Source: Saccharothrix sp. NRRL B-16348
GTDB lineage: Bacteria; Actinomycetota; Actinomycetes; Mycobacteriales; Pseudonocardiaceae
Length of the DNA stretch: 57,988 bases
Assembly (NCBI RefSeq): GCF_001280085.1
Contig: NZ_LGED01000224.1
Span: forward strand, 1 to 57,988
Direction of reading: 5' to 3'
A model generated the notes under the pieces. It had not been told where the DNA came from. It was given only the letters and a program-made list of their open reading frames with translations, and made no database searches. The position numbers and the translations under genes were made by a program. Positions 7,894-16,600 of the stretch are shown piece after piece (within the stretch, counting starts at the first letter, position 1; every line of letters begins with the position of its first letter).

Positions 7894-8487
7894 GTGGCGA
7901 CATCGCCCCGGCGGCCGTACCACCACGGGGACCTGCGCGCCGCCCTGGTCACGGCGGCCCGCTCGCTCGTCGTCGCCGAGGACGCCGAGGGCCTGACCCT
8001 GCGCCGGGCCGCCGCGTCGGCCGGTGTCTCGCACACCGCGGCCTACCGGCACTTCGCGGACAAGGCCGCCCTGGTGGCGGCCGTGATGGCGCAGGGCTTC
8101 GACGAGCTGCGCGCGGCGGCCGAGGCGGTGTCGGGCGGGCCGCGTGACCGGCTGCACGGGATCGGCCGGGCCTACGTGGCGTTCGCGGTGGCCAACCCGT
8201 CGCTCTACCGGCTCATGTTCGGCGGCGAGGTGCCGCGCCGGGACGTGCACGTGGAGCTGTCCGCGTCCGAGCAGCGCGTGCACGCCCTCCTGTCGTCCGC
8301 CATCGCGGCGGCGCAGGAGTCCGGCGAACTGGCCGTGCACGACGTGGCGGACGTGACCGTCCTGATGGCCTGCGTCCTGCACGGCCTCTGCTCGCTGGTG
8401 CTCGCGGGACAGCTGCCCGCCGAGCGGTCCGCCGACGTCGCGGACACGGTGCTGGCGCTGGTCGACTCCGGTCTCGCGGCCCGCTGA
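7894..8487 (+). CDS. TetR/AcrR-family regulator with WHG-type C-terminal domain
   Basis: The 197-aa protein begins with RRPYHHGDLRAALVTAA and a TetR helix-turn-helix (LTLRRAAASAGVSHTAAYRHF). Its C-terminal ligand-binding domain is of the type seen in YdgC/WHG-like regulators (YVAFAVANPSLYRLMFG). The GTG at 7894 is used because GGAGAGGGA lies upstream and the HTH then sits at the normal distance. It starts 26 bp after the response regulator and ends 4 bp from the convergent NDH-2-like flavoprotein gene, which is a plausible target. Confidence 0.87.
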   Translation: MATSPRRPYHHGDLRAALVTAARSLVVAEDAEGLTLRRAAASAGVSHTAAYRHFADKAALVAAVMAQGFDELRAAAEAVSGGPRDRLHGIGRAYVAFAVANPSLYRLMFGGEVPRRDVHVELSASEQRVHALLSSAIAAAQESGELAVHDVADVTVLMACVLHGLCSLVLAGQLPAERSADVADTVLALVDSGLAAR

Positions 8488-8491
8488 CCGC

Positions 8492-9598
8492 TCAGCCCGC
8501 GGGCATGGTGGGGTGGCTCTGGAAGAACAGCGCGCTGCGCACCACGAGTTCCTTGGTCAGCGCCGCCGCCCGGCCGGTCAGAACGCGCTCCTTCGGGTTG
8601 TCGTCGGCGTCCACGAACTGGATCAGGCCGTCGCGGCGACCCAGGCTGACGCACCGGATGCGGTACCGGAAGTCGAGCCGGTCGGCCGGCGCGTCACCGC
8701 CGAGCCGCTTCGCCAGCGCGCGCATCGCCTGCTGCGCCGTCGGCAGGCCGGTCGCGCACGCCATGCGCAGTTCGAGGCCGTCGTGCCGCTTCATCGCGGC
8801 GGCGTCGCCGATGCCCTGCACGTCCGGGTGCGAGATCGACGTCAACGTCTGGTCGACCAGCATGCGGCCGTGGCCGTCCACCGCGAACCCGGCCCGTGCG
8901 GCCAGGCCCGGCACGGCGAACCCGGCCGTCCAGACGACCGCGTCGGCGGCGACCAGCTCGCCGGTGTCGAGCACGAGGCCGTCGGCGCGGACCTCGGCGA
9001 CGTGCGCGTGGTCGCGGACCCGGACGCCGAGCCGGTCGAACACCTTGCGCAGGTGCCGCCTGCCCTTGTCCGACAGGTCCTCGCCGAAACCGCCCGCGGT
9101 GACCAGCCGCACGTCCAGGTCCGGGCGCGACTCGGCCAGTTCGGAGGCGGCCTCGATGCCGGTCAGCCCACCGCCCATGACGGCGACCGTGCGCGCGGTC
9201 TCGAGGGCCGCGGTGAGCTTCTCGGCGTCCTCCTGGGTGGAGACGGCGTGCGCGTGCTCGGCCGCGCCCGGGACACCGTCGAGGTTCGCGTGGCTGCCGA
9301 GGGCGTAGACCAGCCGGTCGTAGGCCAGGGTGCCGTTGGTGAGTTCGATCTTGCGCGCGTCGGGGTCGATGTCGGTGACCCGGTCCACCACCAGCTCGAC
9401 GCCGGTGCCCTTGAGGACGTCGGCGAGCCGGACGTCGCGCAGCCGCTGCCCGGCCGCCGACTGGTGCAGCCGGACCCGCTCGACGAACCGGTCGCGCGCG
9501 TTGACCAGGGTGACCCGCGAGTCGGTCCACTTCGCCGCCAGCCTGGCCGCGGCCAGACCCGCGTACCCCGCGCCGACCACCACGATGTGCTCTGCCAT
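8492..9598 (-). CDS. NAD(P)/FAD-dependent oxidoreductase (NDH-2-like)
   Basis: The 368-aa protein starts MAEHIVVVGAGYAGLAAARLA, an FAD-binding GxGxxG Rossmann motif. A second dinucleotide-binding motif follows in TVAVMGGGLTGIEAASELAE at about residues 138-157. An FAD-contacting region near VQGIGDAAAMK closes the fold. Such proteins resemble type II NADH dehydrogenases or ferredoxin/thioredoxin reductase-like enzymes. At 368 aa it lacks the C-terminal membrane helix typical of respiratory NDH-2. AAGGAG lies 7 nt before the ATG. It is divergent from the aac(2') gene and convergent with the TetR gene. Confidence 0.85.
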   Translation of the reverse strand: MAEHIVVVGAGYAGLAAARLAAKWTDSRVTLVNARDRFVERVRLHQSAAGQRLRDVRLADVLKGTGVELVVDRVTDIDPDARKIELTNGTLAYDRLVYALGSHANLDGVPGAAEHAHAVSTQEDAEKLTAALETARTVAVMGGGLTGIEAASELAESRPDLDVRLVTAGGFGEDLSDKGRRHLRKVFDRLGVRVRDHAHVAEVRADGLVLDTGELVAADAVVWTAGFAVPGLAARAGFAVDGHGRMLVDQTLTSISHPDVQGIGDAAAMKRHDGLELRMACATGLPTAQQAMRALAKRLGGDAPADRLDFRYRIRCVSLGRRDGLIQFVDADDNPKERVLTGRAAALTKELVVRSALFFQSHPTMPAG

Positions 9599-9653
9599 GT
9601 CGAGCTCCTTTCGCTGTGAGAGGAGCGAGACGGGAGCGCCGAGTGTGACGGCT

Positions 9654-9659
9654 TAGGGT
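9654..9659 (+). promoter_or_regulatory. -10 box of the aac(2') gene (leaderless)
   Basis: TAGGGT ends 7 nt before the GTG at 9667 and no ribosome binding site is visible, so the acetyltransferase mRNA is probably leaderless. Confidence 0.45.
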
Positions 9660-9666
9660 GTGAGGC

Positions 9667-10224
9667 GTGTCACCCGTGTCCGTGCTGCACACCTGGCAGG
9701 TCCCCGAGCCGACGCTCACCGCCGTGCGCGCGCTGCTGGACGAGGCGTTCGACGGCGAGTTCGGCGACGAGGACTGGGAGCACACGCTGGGCGGCGTGCA
9801 CGTCCTCGTCCGGGACGGCGACGAGCTGATCGGCCACGGCGCCGTCGTGCAGCGCCGGTTGCTGCACGCACCCCGGGTCGTGGATGGCCCGCACGCGACC
9901 CGCGCGCTGCGGGTCGGGTACGTGGAAGGTGTCGCGGTGCGCGCGGACCGGCGTCGCCGAGGCGTCGGCGGGGTCGTGATGTCGGCTCTGGAGGACGTCG
10001 TGCGCGGCGCGTACCCCCTCGGCGCGCTCAGCGCGTCGGAGGACGCACTGGAGTTCTACGCGGCTCGGGGGTGGCAGCGGTGGCGGGGGAGGACGTTCGC
10101 CATGACGCCCACCGGGGTGGAGCGCACCGAGGAGGAGGACGACGGGGTCTTCGTCCTGCCGGTCGTGCCGCTCGACCTGGCGGCCGACCTCACCTGCGAC
10201 TTGCGGGACGGCGACGTCTGGTAG
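9667..10224 (+). CDS. aac(2')-I: Aminoglycoside 2'-N-acetyltransferase, AAC(2')-I type
   Basis: The 185-aa GNAT enzyme matches the AAC(2')-I family as I recall the mycobacterial AAC(2')-Ic sequence. Shared blocks are DWEHTLGGVHVLV near residue 37, GHGAVVQRRLL, the acetyl-CoA site region GYVEGVAVRADRRRRGVG, RGAYPLGALSAS, the FVLPV strand and the C-terminal CDLRDGDVW. The family transfers acetyl from acetyl-CoA to the 2'-amino group of gentamicin-, tobramycin- or kanamycin B-type aminoglycosides. In mycobacteria it is a chromosomal housekeeping gene with little clinical resistance effect. A short insertion (about PRVVDGPHATR) precedes the GYVEG block. It ends directly against the convergent next gene. 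Confidence 0.9.
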   Translation: MSPVSVLHTWQVPEPTLTAVRALLDEAFDGEFGDEDWEHTLGGVHVLVRDGDELIGHGAVVQRRLLHAPRVVDGPHATRALRVGYVEGVAVRADRRRRGVGGVVMSALEDVVRGAYPLGALSASEDALEFYAARGWQRWRGRTFAMTPTGVERTEEEDDGVFVLPVVPLDLAADLTCDLRDGDVW

Positions 10225-10686
10225 TCACGGCGTGCCGTCCGTCGTGGTCGGCGCGGTGACGGTGGTCGACGCGGAGGACGACGGCGACGGCGGCTGGTAG
10301 GACGTCGGCGGGTTGCTCGGCGGCTGGGTGGTGGACCGGGTCTCGGACGACGTCGCCGCGACCGACTCGGGGGACCGGGCCGCCTGCTCCGCCTGCCGCT
10401 CCGGTGTCGCGCCCGCCGGCTTGCCCGGTGGCTGCTCGCCCGCGCGCTTGGACACCGTGACGACCAGGGTGGCCGTCCTCCCGTTCGGCGCGGCGGCGTT
10501 GTTCGGCGTGTCCGTCGTGGTCAGCACCTCGACCCGCGGCTCCGGCGGTGGCACCGCCGCGGGCCCACCGGTCAGCACCGACGCCAGGGTGGCGATCACG
10601 GTCGCGACGACGGCGCCGCCCGCGGCGAGCAGCACGACCGCGGTGAGCTTCTTCTTCGGCGGCGCTGCTTGGTCTTCCTCGAACAC
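10225..10686 (-). CDS. Membrane-anchored Thr/Ser/Pro-rich protein
   Basis: The 153-aa protein has a short basic N-terminus (PPKKK), one transmembrane segment or uncleaved signal (LTAVVLLAAGGAVVATVIATLASVL, about residues 14-38) and a long low-complexity tail rich in Thr, Ser and Pro. The tail probably lies outside the membrane. The membrane segment closely resembles that of the protein encoded upstream at 10820-11323, so the two look like paralogues. The start is GTG with GGGAG upstream. No catalytic domain is visible. Its stop codon abuts the aac(2') stop. Confidence 0.7.
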   Translation of the reverse strand: MFEEDQAAPPKKKLTAVVLLAAGGAVVATVIATLASVLTGGPAAVPPPEPRVEVLTTTDTPNNAAAPNGRTATLVVTVSKRAGEQPPGKPAGATPERQAEQAARSPESVAATSSETRSTTQPPSNPPTSYQPPSPSSSASTTVTAPTTTDGTP

Positions 10687-10767
10687 ACCATCTCCCTGTG
10701 GGGGATCCGGACGGATGGTCAGTGTTCGAGTTATCGGCGGGTCATGCCGCGTGCCTCAACGTTCGAG

Positions 10768-10797
10768 CGGTCCACCACACAATGGTGTGGCGGACCG
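10768..10797 (-). terminator. Hairpin downstream of the 10820-11323 gene
   Basis: Arms 10768-10780 and 10785-10797 pair over 13 bp with one mismatch and an AATG loop. It lies 22 bp past the stop of the minus-strand gene at 10820, so it probably ends transcription before the next paralogue. Confidence 0.65.
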
Positions 10798-10819
10798 TCA
10801 CCCGCGGCGGATGATCTCG

Positions 10820-11323
10820 TTACGCGCCCGCAGGCGGCACGGTCGACGTGGTGGTCGTGGTCGTGGTGGTCGTCGTGGGGATCGTGGTCGTGGTCGTCGT
10901 CGGGGGGACCGTCGTCGTGATCACCGGCGGCGTCGTGGTGGTCGTCGGCTGGGGCTGCGGGTCGTCCACGACCGTGGTCGTGGTGGTGCCGTCCGGCCGG
11001 GTCACCGTGGTCACGCGGGTGCGGCGCGACGTGGTCGTCGTCGTGGTGGTCTCGGTCGTCGTGGTGGTCGACTCCGCGGTGGTGGTCAAGCTGACCGAGG
11101 AGGACGACGACGTGCGCGGGGCCGTGCTGAGGGTGCTGCGGGACACGACGTCCTCACGCGGCAGCTGGTCGCCGGACGACGCGTCGGGGGTCGCGCCCGC
11201 CAGGGACGCGATGGTGGCGAAGATCGTCGACACGGCGACACCGGACGCCGCCAGCAGCACGTGGGGTGACACGCGCGGGCGGGTGCGCTCGGGCTCCGGG
11301 GACTCGTACAACGGTTCTCCCAA
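10820..11323 (-). CDS. Membrane-anchored poly-Thr protein
   Basis: The 167-aa protein has a membrane segment near residues 20-43 (HVLLAASGVAVSTIFATIASLAG) followed by a tail dominated by Thr runs, with up to ten consecutive Thr residues. The tail is probably extracellular, disordered and possibly O-mannosylated, as actinobacterial Thr/Pro linkers often are; glycosylation is inference. A TTG at 11323 is the best available start, since upstream in-frame codons give no ATG or GTG before the CAP gene. It is a paralogue of the 10225-10686 product and lies 20 bp downstream of the CAP gene. Confidence 0.65.
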   Translation of the reverse strand: MGEPLYESPEPERTRPRVSPHVLLAASGVAVSTIFATIASLAGATPDASSGDQLPREDVVSRSTLSTAPRTSSSSSVSLTTTAESTTTTTETTTTTTTSRRTRVTTVTRPDGTTTTTVVDDPQPQPTTTTTPPVITTTVPPTTTTTTIPTTTTTTTTTTSTVPPAGA

Positions 11324-11343
11324 GGTCTGTCGGACGTCGTCTT

Positions 11344-12069
11344 CTACCAGCCGAAGTTCTGGGTCCAGTACCAGCCGCGGGTGTCCAGACCCACGCCGAT
11401 GGTGGTGAACCCGCAGTTCAGGATGTTGCGGCGGTGCCCGTCCGAGTTCATCCAGGCCCTCATGACCTGCTCGGCGGACCGCTGGCCCATGGCGATGTTC
11501 TCGCCGCCCGGGCTCGGGTAGCCCGCGGCGCGCATGCGCTGGGCGAAGTCGACGCCCTCCGGGGTGGTGTGCGAGAAGTAGTCGCGCTGCGCCATGTCGG
11601 CGCTGTGGCCCTGCGCGGCCTCGACCACCCGTTCGTCCACCTTCAGCGGCTTGCAGCCGGCGAGGTCGCGCGCCTCGTTCACCAGGGCGACGACCTGCTG
11701 CGCCTGCGGCACGTCGGCGGGGGTGGTGGTCGTCGGCTCCGGGGACGGCTCGGCCGTGGTGGTCGTCGTCTCCGTCGTCGTGGTGGTGGTCTCGGTGGTG
11801 GTCGTCGTCCCGGTCGTGGTCTCCGTGGACGGCGGCGCTTCGGTGGTGGTCGGCAGGAGTTCCGGCTCACGGCTCTGCGCGGGCCCGCCGACACCCCCGA
11901 CCCCGCCGACGCCGATGTTGTCGGAACCGCTGCGCTGTGCTGCGCTTTCCCCGACGAACGGGGCGAGCTGTTCCGGGTTGGCGACGGCGACGCCGGTCGC
12001 ACCGGCCGCGCCGAGGAGCAGGCCGACGAGTCCGCCGATCACGGATCGGTTACCGCGCCGTGCTGTCAC
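11344..12069 (-). CDS. Secreted CAP-domain (SCP/PR1-like) protein with Thr-rich linker
   Basis: The 241-aa protein has an N-terminal hydrophobic segment (SVIGGLVGLLLGAAGATGVAVA), a Gly- and Thr-rich linker and a C-terminal CAP domain from about residue 120. The domain is recognised by LVNEARDLAGCKPLKVDERV, AAQGHSADMAQRDYFSHTTPEG, GENIAMG, AWMNSDGHRRNILN and the final WTQNFGW. The His and Glu of the CAP cavity are present. Bacterial CAP proteins of this YkwD type are extracellular and their biochemical role is mostly unknown. The GTG at 12069 starts just before a basic TARRGNR segment. It is divergent from acyP. Confidence 0.85.
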   Translation of the reverse strand: MTARRGNRSVIGGLVGLLLGAAGATGVAVANPEQLAPFVGESAAQRSGSDNIGVGGVGGVGGPAQSREPELLPTTTEAPPSTETTTGTTTTTETTTTTTETTTTTAEPSPEPTTTTPADVPQAQQVVALVNEARDLAGCKPLKVDERVVEAAQGHSADMAQRDYFSHTTPEGVDFAQRMRAAGYPSPGGENIAMGQRSAEQVMRAWMNSDGHRRNILNCGFTTIGVGLDTRGWYWTQNFGW

Positions 12070-12106
12070 GGTCGCGCACCGTACCACTAACGGGTGAAAT
12101 GACAGG

Positions 12107-12403
12107 ATGGCTCTTGTGGCTGGAGTAGAGCAGACCGTGCGCCTGACCGCCTGGGTGCGGGGCCACGTGCAGGGCGTCGGCTTCCGGTGGTGGACCCGCG
12201 CCAGGGCACTTGAGCTGGGACTTGTCGGTTCGGCGTCCAACCTGCGTGACGGTCGGGTCGAGGTGAACGCCGAAGGGTCCGAAGCCGCGTGCCGGGAACT
12301 GCTGACTGCGCTGCGTTCCGGCGATACCCCCGGTCGGGTGGACTCGATCGTGGAGCGCTGGTCGGAGGCCCGCGGCGGCCTCACCGGTTTCGTCGAGCGT
12401 TGA
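12107..12403 (+). CDS. acyP: Acylphosphatase
   Basis: The 98-aa protein has the acylphosphatase signature RLTAWVRGHVQGVGFRWWTR, with the phosphate-binding loop and catalytic Arg. The catalytic Asn lies in GSASNLRDGRVEV. It hydrolyses the carboxyl-phosphate bond of small acylphosphates. The gene often precedes smc in actinobacteria, as here apart from the intervening sigma/anti-sigma pair. Translation may begin at ATG 12107 or at GTG 12116. Confidence 0.94.
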   Translation: MALVAGVEQTVRLTAWVRGHVQGVGFRWWTRARALELGLVGSASNLRDGRVEVNAEGSEAACRELLTALRSGDTPGRVDSIVERWSEARGGLTGFVER

Positions 12404-12436
12404 ACGCCGAGGGGCCCGATGGCGTAGTACATCGAT

Positions 12437-12943
12437 GTGGACCGTGGCGAAGATGTCGTCAGGCAGCTGTACGGCCGTTGGCGCGGCCCGCTGCACGGCT
12501 ACGTCCTGCGTCTGGTCGGCGGTGACCACCAGCAGGCGGAGGACGTCGTCCAGGAGACGTTGCTGCGGGCCTGGCGGCACGTCGACGAGCTGACCCCCGC
12601 CGACGCGGGTCCGTGGCTCTACACGGTGGCCAGGAACCTGGTGATCTCCGGTTTCCGCAAGCGCGGCGGCCGCAACTCCGAGGTGCCGATCGAACCGGGC
12701 GACCTGCCGCCGGTCGCGGACGAGGTGGAGCACGTCCTGCAGAGCTGGCAGGTGGCCGAGGTGCTGCGCGGGCTCAGCGCCGACCACCGCAACGTGGTGG
12801 TCGAGCTGTACTACCGGCGGCGCTCGGTGGCGGAGGCGGCGGCGGTGCTGGGCATCCCGCCCGGCACGGTCAAGTCGCGCTGCTTCTACGCCCTGCGCGC
12901 GCTGCGCGACGCGTTGGAGGAACGCGGGGTGACCGAGTCATGA
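12437..12943 (+). CDS. ECF-family RNA polymerase sigma factor
   Basis: The 168-aa protein has sigma region 2 (LVGGDHQQAEDVVQETLLRAW and WLYTVARNLV) and region 4 (LSADHRNVVVELYYRRRSVAEAAAVLGI followed by GTVKSRCFYALRALRD). There is no region 1 or 3, so it belongs to the ECF group and resembles SigL-like actinobacterial factors. Its stop overlaps the start of the anti-sigma gene by 4 bp, which indicates translational coupling and partner regulation. Its target promoters are not evident here. Confidence 0.92.
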   Translation: MDRGEDVVRQLYGRWRGPLHGYVLRLVGGDHQQAEDVVQETLLRAWRHVDELTPADAGPWLYTVARNLVISGFRKRGGRNSEVPIEPGDLPPVADEVEHVLQSWQVAEVLRGLSADHRNVVVELYYRRRSVAEAAAVLGIPPGTVKSRCFYALRALRDALEERGVTES

Positions 12944-13593
12944 GCTGTGCGCAGACGGTGGCGCTCGGCGCCTACCTGCTCGGCTCGCTCGACCCGGCGG
13001 AGCGGTCGTCGTTCGAGCGGCACGCGCGCGGGTGCGCCGACTGCCGCCGGGAGATGGTGCGGCTCGCGCCGCTGCCCGGGCTGCTCGGCCAGGTGCAGCT
13101 GTCGGACCTGGAGCTGCCGTTCGACGACCCCGCGCCCGACCCCGACCTGTGGCCGCTGCCGCCCGGACCCGAGCCCGAACCGGAGCCGGCGCACGGGCGG
13201 GCACGGCGGCGGTGGCCGGTGCTGGTGGGCGCGGGCGTGCTGGCGGTGCTCGTCGCGTTCGGCGTGGTGGTCGTGCCGCGGCTAGTCGGCGGCGACGGAC
13301 CGGCCGTCACCTGGCACGCCACCGACGCCGCGTCCGGCGTGGTGGCCAGCGCGGACCTCGTCGGCAAGTCGTGGGGCACCGAGCTGTGGATGAGCATCGA
13401 GAACATGCCGAAGGGCTTGAGGTGCAAGCTGATCGTCCACGACCGGTCCGGGCGGACGGAGATCGGCGGCTGGTGGGGCAGCGACCACGCGCCGGACGAG
13501 CGCATCCCCGGCGCCACGTCGTTCCCGGTCGACCAGATCGAACGGCTCGACCTCGTGGTCGACATGGAGGTGCTGGTCTCGGTCCGGCCGTGA
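12940..13593 (+). CDS. Membrane anti-sigma factor with zinc-binding ZAS motif
   Basis: The 217-aa protein starts with an anti-sigma domain carrying the HxxxCxxC motif (H28, C32, C35 in RHARGCADC). After a Pro/Glu-rich linker there is one transmembrane helix (about residues 92-113). An extracytoplasmic domain of about 100 residues follows, with a Trp-rich GGWWGSDH segment. This resembles the RskA/RslA class, which holds the ECF factor at the membrane and releases it after proteolysis. ATG 12940 overlaps the sigma stop. It is probably the dedicated regulator of the upstream sigma factor. Confidence 0.9.
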   Translation: MSCAQTVALGAYLLGSLDPAERSSFERHARGCADCRREMVRLAPLPGLLGQVQLSDLELPFDDPAPDPDLWPLPPGPEPEPEPAHGRARRRWPVLVGAGVLAVLVAFGVVVVPRLVGGDGPAVTWHATDAASGVVASADLVGKSWGTELWMSIENMPKGLRCKLIVHDRSGRTEIGGWWGSDHAPDERIPGATSFPVDQIERLDLVVDMEVLVSVRP

Positions 13594-13638
13594 TCGCGCA
13601 GGTCAGCGTGCCCACGACTGGTTCGAGGCCCACACGGG

Positions 13639-13644
13639 TACTCT
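13639..13644 (+). promoter_or_regulatory. -10 box of smc (leaderless)
   Basis: TACTCT ends 7 nt before the GTG at 13652. There is no clear Shine-Dalgarno sequence, so smc is probably read from a leaderless transcript, independent of the sigma operon upstream. Confidence 0.5.
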
Positions 13645-13651
13645 GCCCCGC

Positions 13652-16600
13652 GTGCACCTCAAGAGCCTGACGCTGAAGGGGTTCAAGTCCTTCGCCTCGG
13701 CTACCACGCTGCGCTTCGAGCCGGGCATCACCTGCGTCGTCGGACCGAACGGCTCAGGCAAGTCGAACGTGCTCGACGCGCTGCGCTGGGTCATGGGCAC
13801 GCAGGGCGCGAAGGACCTGCGCGGCGGCAAGATGGAGGACGTCATCTTCGCCGGCACGTCCGGCCGCGCGCCGCTCGGCCGCGCCGAGGTGACGCTGACC
13901 ATCGACAACTCCGACGGCGCGCTGCCGATCGACTACGTCGAGGTGTCGATCACCCGCCGGATGTTCCGCGAGGGCGCCACCGAGTACGAGATCAACGGCA
14001 ACTCGTGCCGGCTGATGGACATCCAGGAACTGCTCAGCGACTCCGGCATCGGCCGCGAGATGCACGTGATCGTCGGCCAGGGCCAGCTCGCCGCGATCCT
14101 GGAGTCCAAGCCCGAGGAGCGGCGCGCGTTCGTCGAGGAGGCCGCGGGCGTCCTCAAGCACCGCAAGCGCAAGGAGAAGGCGCTGCGGAAGCTGGAGGCG
14201 ATGCAGGCGAACCTGACCCGCCTGACCGACCTCACCGCCGAGCTGCGCCGCCAGCTCAAGCCGCTGGGCAAGCAGGCCGAGATCGCCCGCCGCGCGCAGG
14301 TCGTGCAGTCGGAGCTGCGGGACGCCCGGATGCGGCTGCTGGCCGACGACCTGGTGACGCAGCGCGAGGCGTTGGCGCGCGAGGAGCAGGACGAGGCCGT
14401 CGCCCGCGCCCGCCGCGCCGAGGTGGAGAAGACGCTGCAACAGGCCCAGGTGCAGCAGAACGAGCTGGAGGACCAGGTCGCGGCCGACGCGCCGAAGCTC
14501 CAGCAGGCCCAGGACACCTGGTACCGGCTGTCGGCGTTGGAGGAACGGCTGCGCGGCACCGTCCGGCTCGCCGTGGAACGGGAGCGGCACCTGTCGGCGG
14601 CGGTGGACGCGCCGCGCGGCGGGCGTGACCCGGACGAGCTGGAGGCCGAGGCCGAGCAGACCGCCGAGCTGGAGCAGGAGTTGCAGGACGGCGTGACCGA
14701 GGCCCGGGTGGGTCTGGCGGAGGCCGTGGAGACGCGGGCCGAGCTGGAGCGCATGGTGTCCGCGGCGGAGAAGGCGCACCTGGCCGCCGTGCGGGCGATC
14801 GCCGACCGGCGCGAGGGCCTGGCCCGGCTGTCCGGGCAGGTGGAGGCGCTGCGGTCGAAGACGAGCGCGACCGCCGAGGAGATCGAGCGGATGTCGGTCG
14901 CGCTGTCCGAGGCGGTCGAGCGGTCCGAGGTCGTGCAGCAGGAGCTGGCCGAGGCCCAAGAGGTGACCGGGACCGAGGACGAGGACGACGTCGGCCTGGA
15001 CGAGCGGCACCGGCTGGCCGTCGAGGCGGACGACGCCGCGCGCCGCCGGGTCGAGGAGCTGGTCAAGGCCGAGCGGACGGCCGAGCGCGACATCGCGTCA
15101 TGGAAGGCGAGGGTGGACGCGCTGTCGCTCGGCCTGACCCGCAAGGACGGCGCGGGCGCGTTGCTGGCGTCCCGGCTGCCGGGGTTGCTCGGGTCGGTCG
15201 CGGCGCTGCTGACCGTGGAGCCGGGCGCGGAGGTCGCGCTGGCGGCGGCGCTGGGCCCGATCGCGGACGCGGTCGCGGTGGCGTCCGGCGCGGACGCGGT
15301 GGCGGCGTTGGAGCTGTTGAAGGAGCAGGACACCGGCCGGGCCGGCGTGCTGGTGGGTGGCGCGCCGGTGAGCGTCGACCGGTCCGGGTGGCCGTCGTTG
15401 CCGTCGGGCGCGCGGTGGGCCGTGGACGTGGTGCAGGCGCCGGAACCGCTGCGGCCCGCGTTGCACCGGGCGTTGGACAAGGTCGTCGTGGTGGACTCGC
15501 TGGCCACCGCGCGCGGGTTGGTGGACGCGCACCCGTCGGTGCGCGCGGTGACCCGTGACGGCGACGTGCTCGGCGCGGACTGGGCGGTCGGCGGTTCCGG
15601 GCGCAGCCAGAGCGTCATCGAGGTCCAGGCCGCGGTGGACGAGGCGTCGGAGAAGCTGGCGCTGGCGGAGCGCGCGTTGGAGCAGTCCACGGCGGCCCTG
15701 GAGGGCGCACGGGCCGAGCAGCAGGCGCGGCGGGCCGAGGTCGCCGCGGTGAAGGAGCAGCTCAACGAGGCCAAGGTGCGGCGCGCCCGGTCGTCGGAGC
15801 GGCTCAACCGGCTGGCCGCGGCGGTGCGCTCGGCCGAGGCCGAGGTGGAGCGCGTGCGGGCGCAGCGGGCGAAGGTCGAGGCGGCCCGCGAGGAGAACCT
15901 GCTCAAGCTCGGCGAGCTGGAAGAACGCCTGCTGGTGGCCGAGGAGCAGCCGCTGGACGACGAGCCGGACACCTCCCACCGCGACGAGATGGCGGCCGAG
16001 CTGGCCGCCGCGCGTCAGGGCGAGGTGGACGCCCGGCTGTCGTTGCGGACCGCCGAGGAGCGGGCCCGGGCGTTGCAGGGCAAGGCGGAAGGGCTGCGCC
16101 GGGCGGCACGGGCCGAGCGGGAGGCGCGGGAACGTGCCCAGCGCGCGCACGCCGCCCGGGCCCGTGGCGCGGTCGTGGCGAAGGCCGTGGTGCGCGGCGG
16201 TGAGGTCGCGCTGGAGCGGATCGCCGCGTCGTTGGGCCGGGCTGCCCGTGAACGTGACGCGGCGCAGGAGCGCAAGGCGCAGCGCGAGACGTACCTGGCG
16301 CAGGTGCGCAACCTCGTCCGCGAGATGTCGGTGGAGCTGGAGAAGCTGACCGACGCCGTGCACCGCGACGAGGTGCTGCGGGCCGAGCAGCGGATGCGCA
16401 TCGAGCAGCTGGAGACCAAGGTCGCCGAGGAGTTCGGCATCGGCCTGGACGACCTGGTCGCCGAGTACGGCCCGGACGTGTTCATCCCGCCGTCGCAGCA
16501 GGAGCTGGCCGAGTACGAGGCGGCGAAGGAGCGGGGCGAGCCGGTGACCGCGCCGCAGCCGATGCCGTACGACCGGGACACGCAGGCGCGGCGGGCCAAG

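Noticed and set aside
10848..11080. Simple-sequence DNA of unknown role
   Set aside because: The (ACC)n/(GGT)n runs are explained by the poly-Thr coding region of the minus-strand surface protein.
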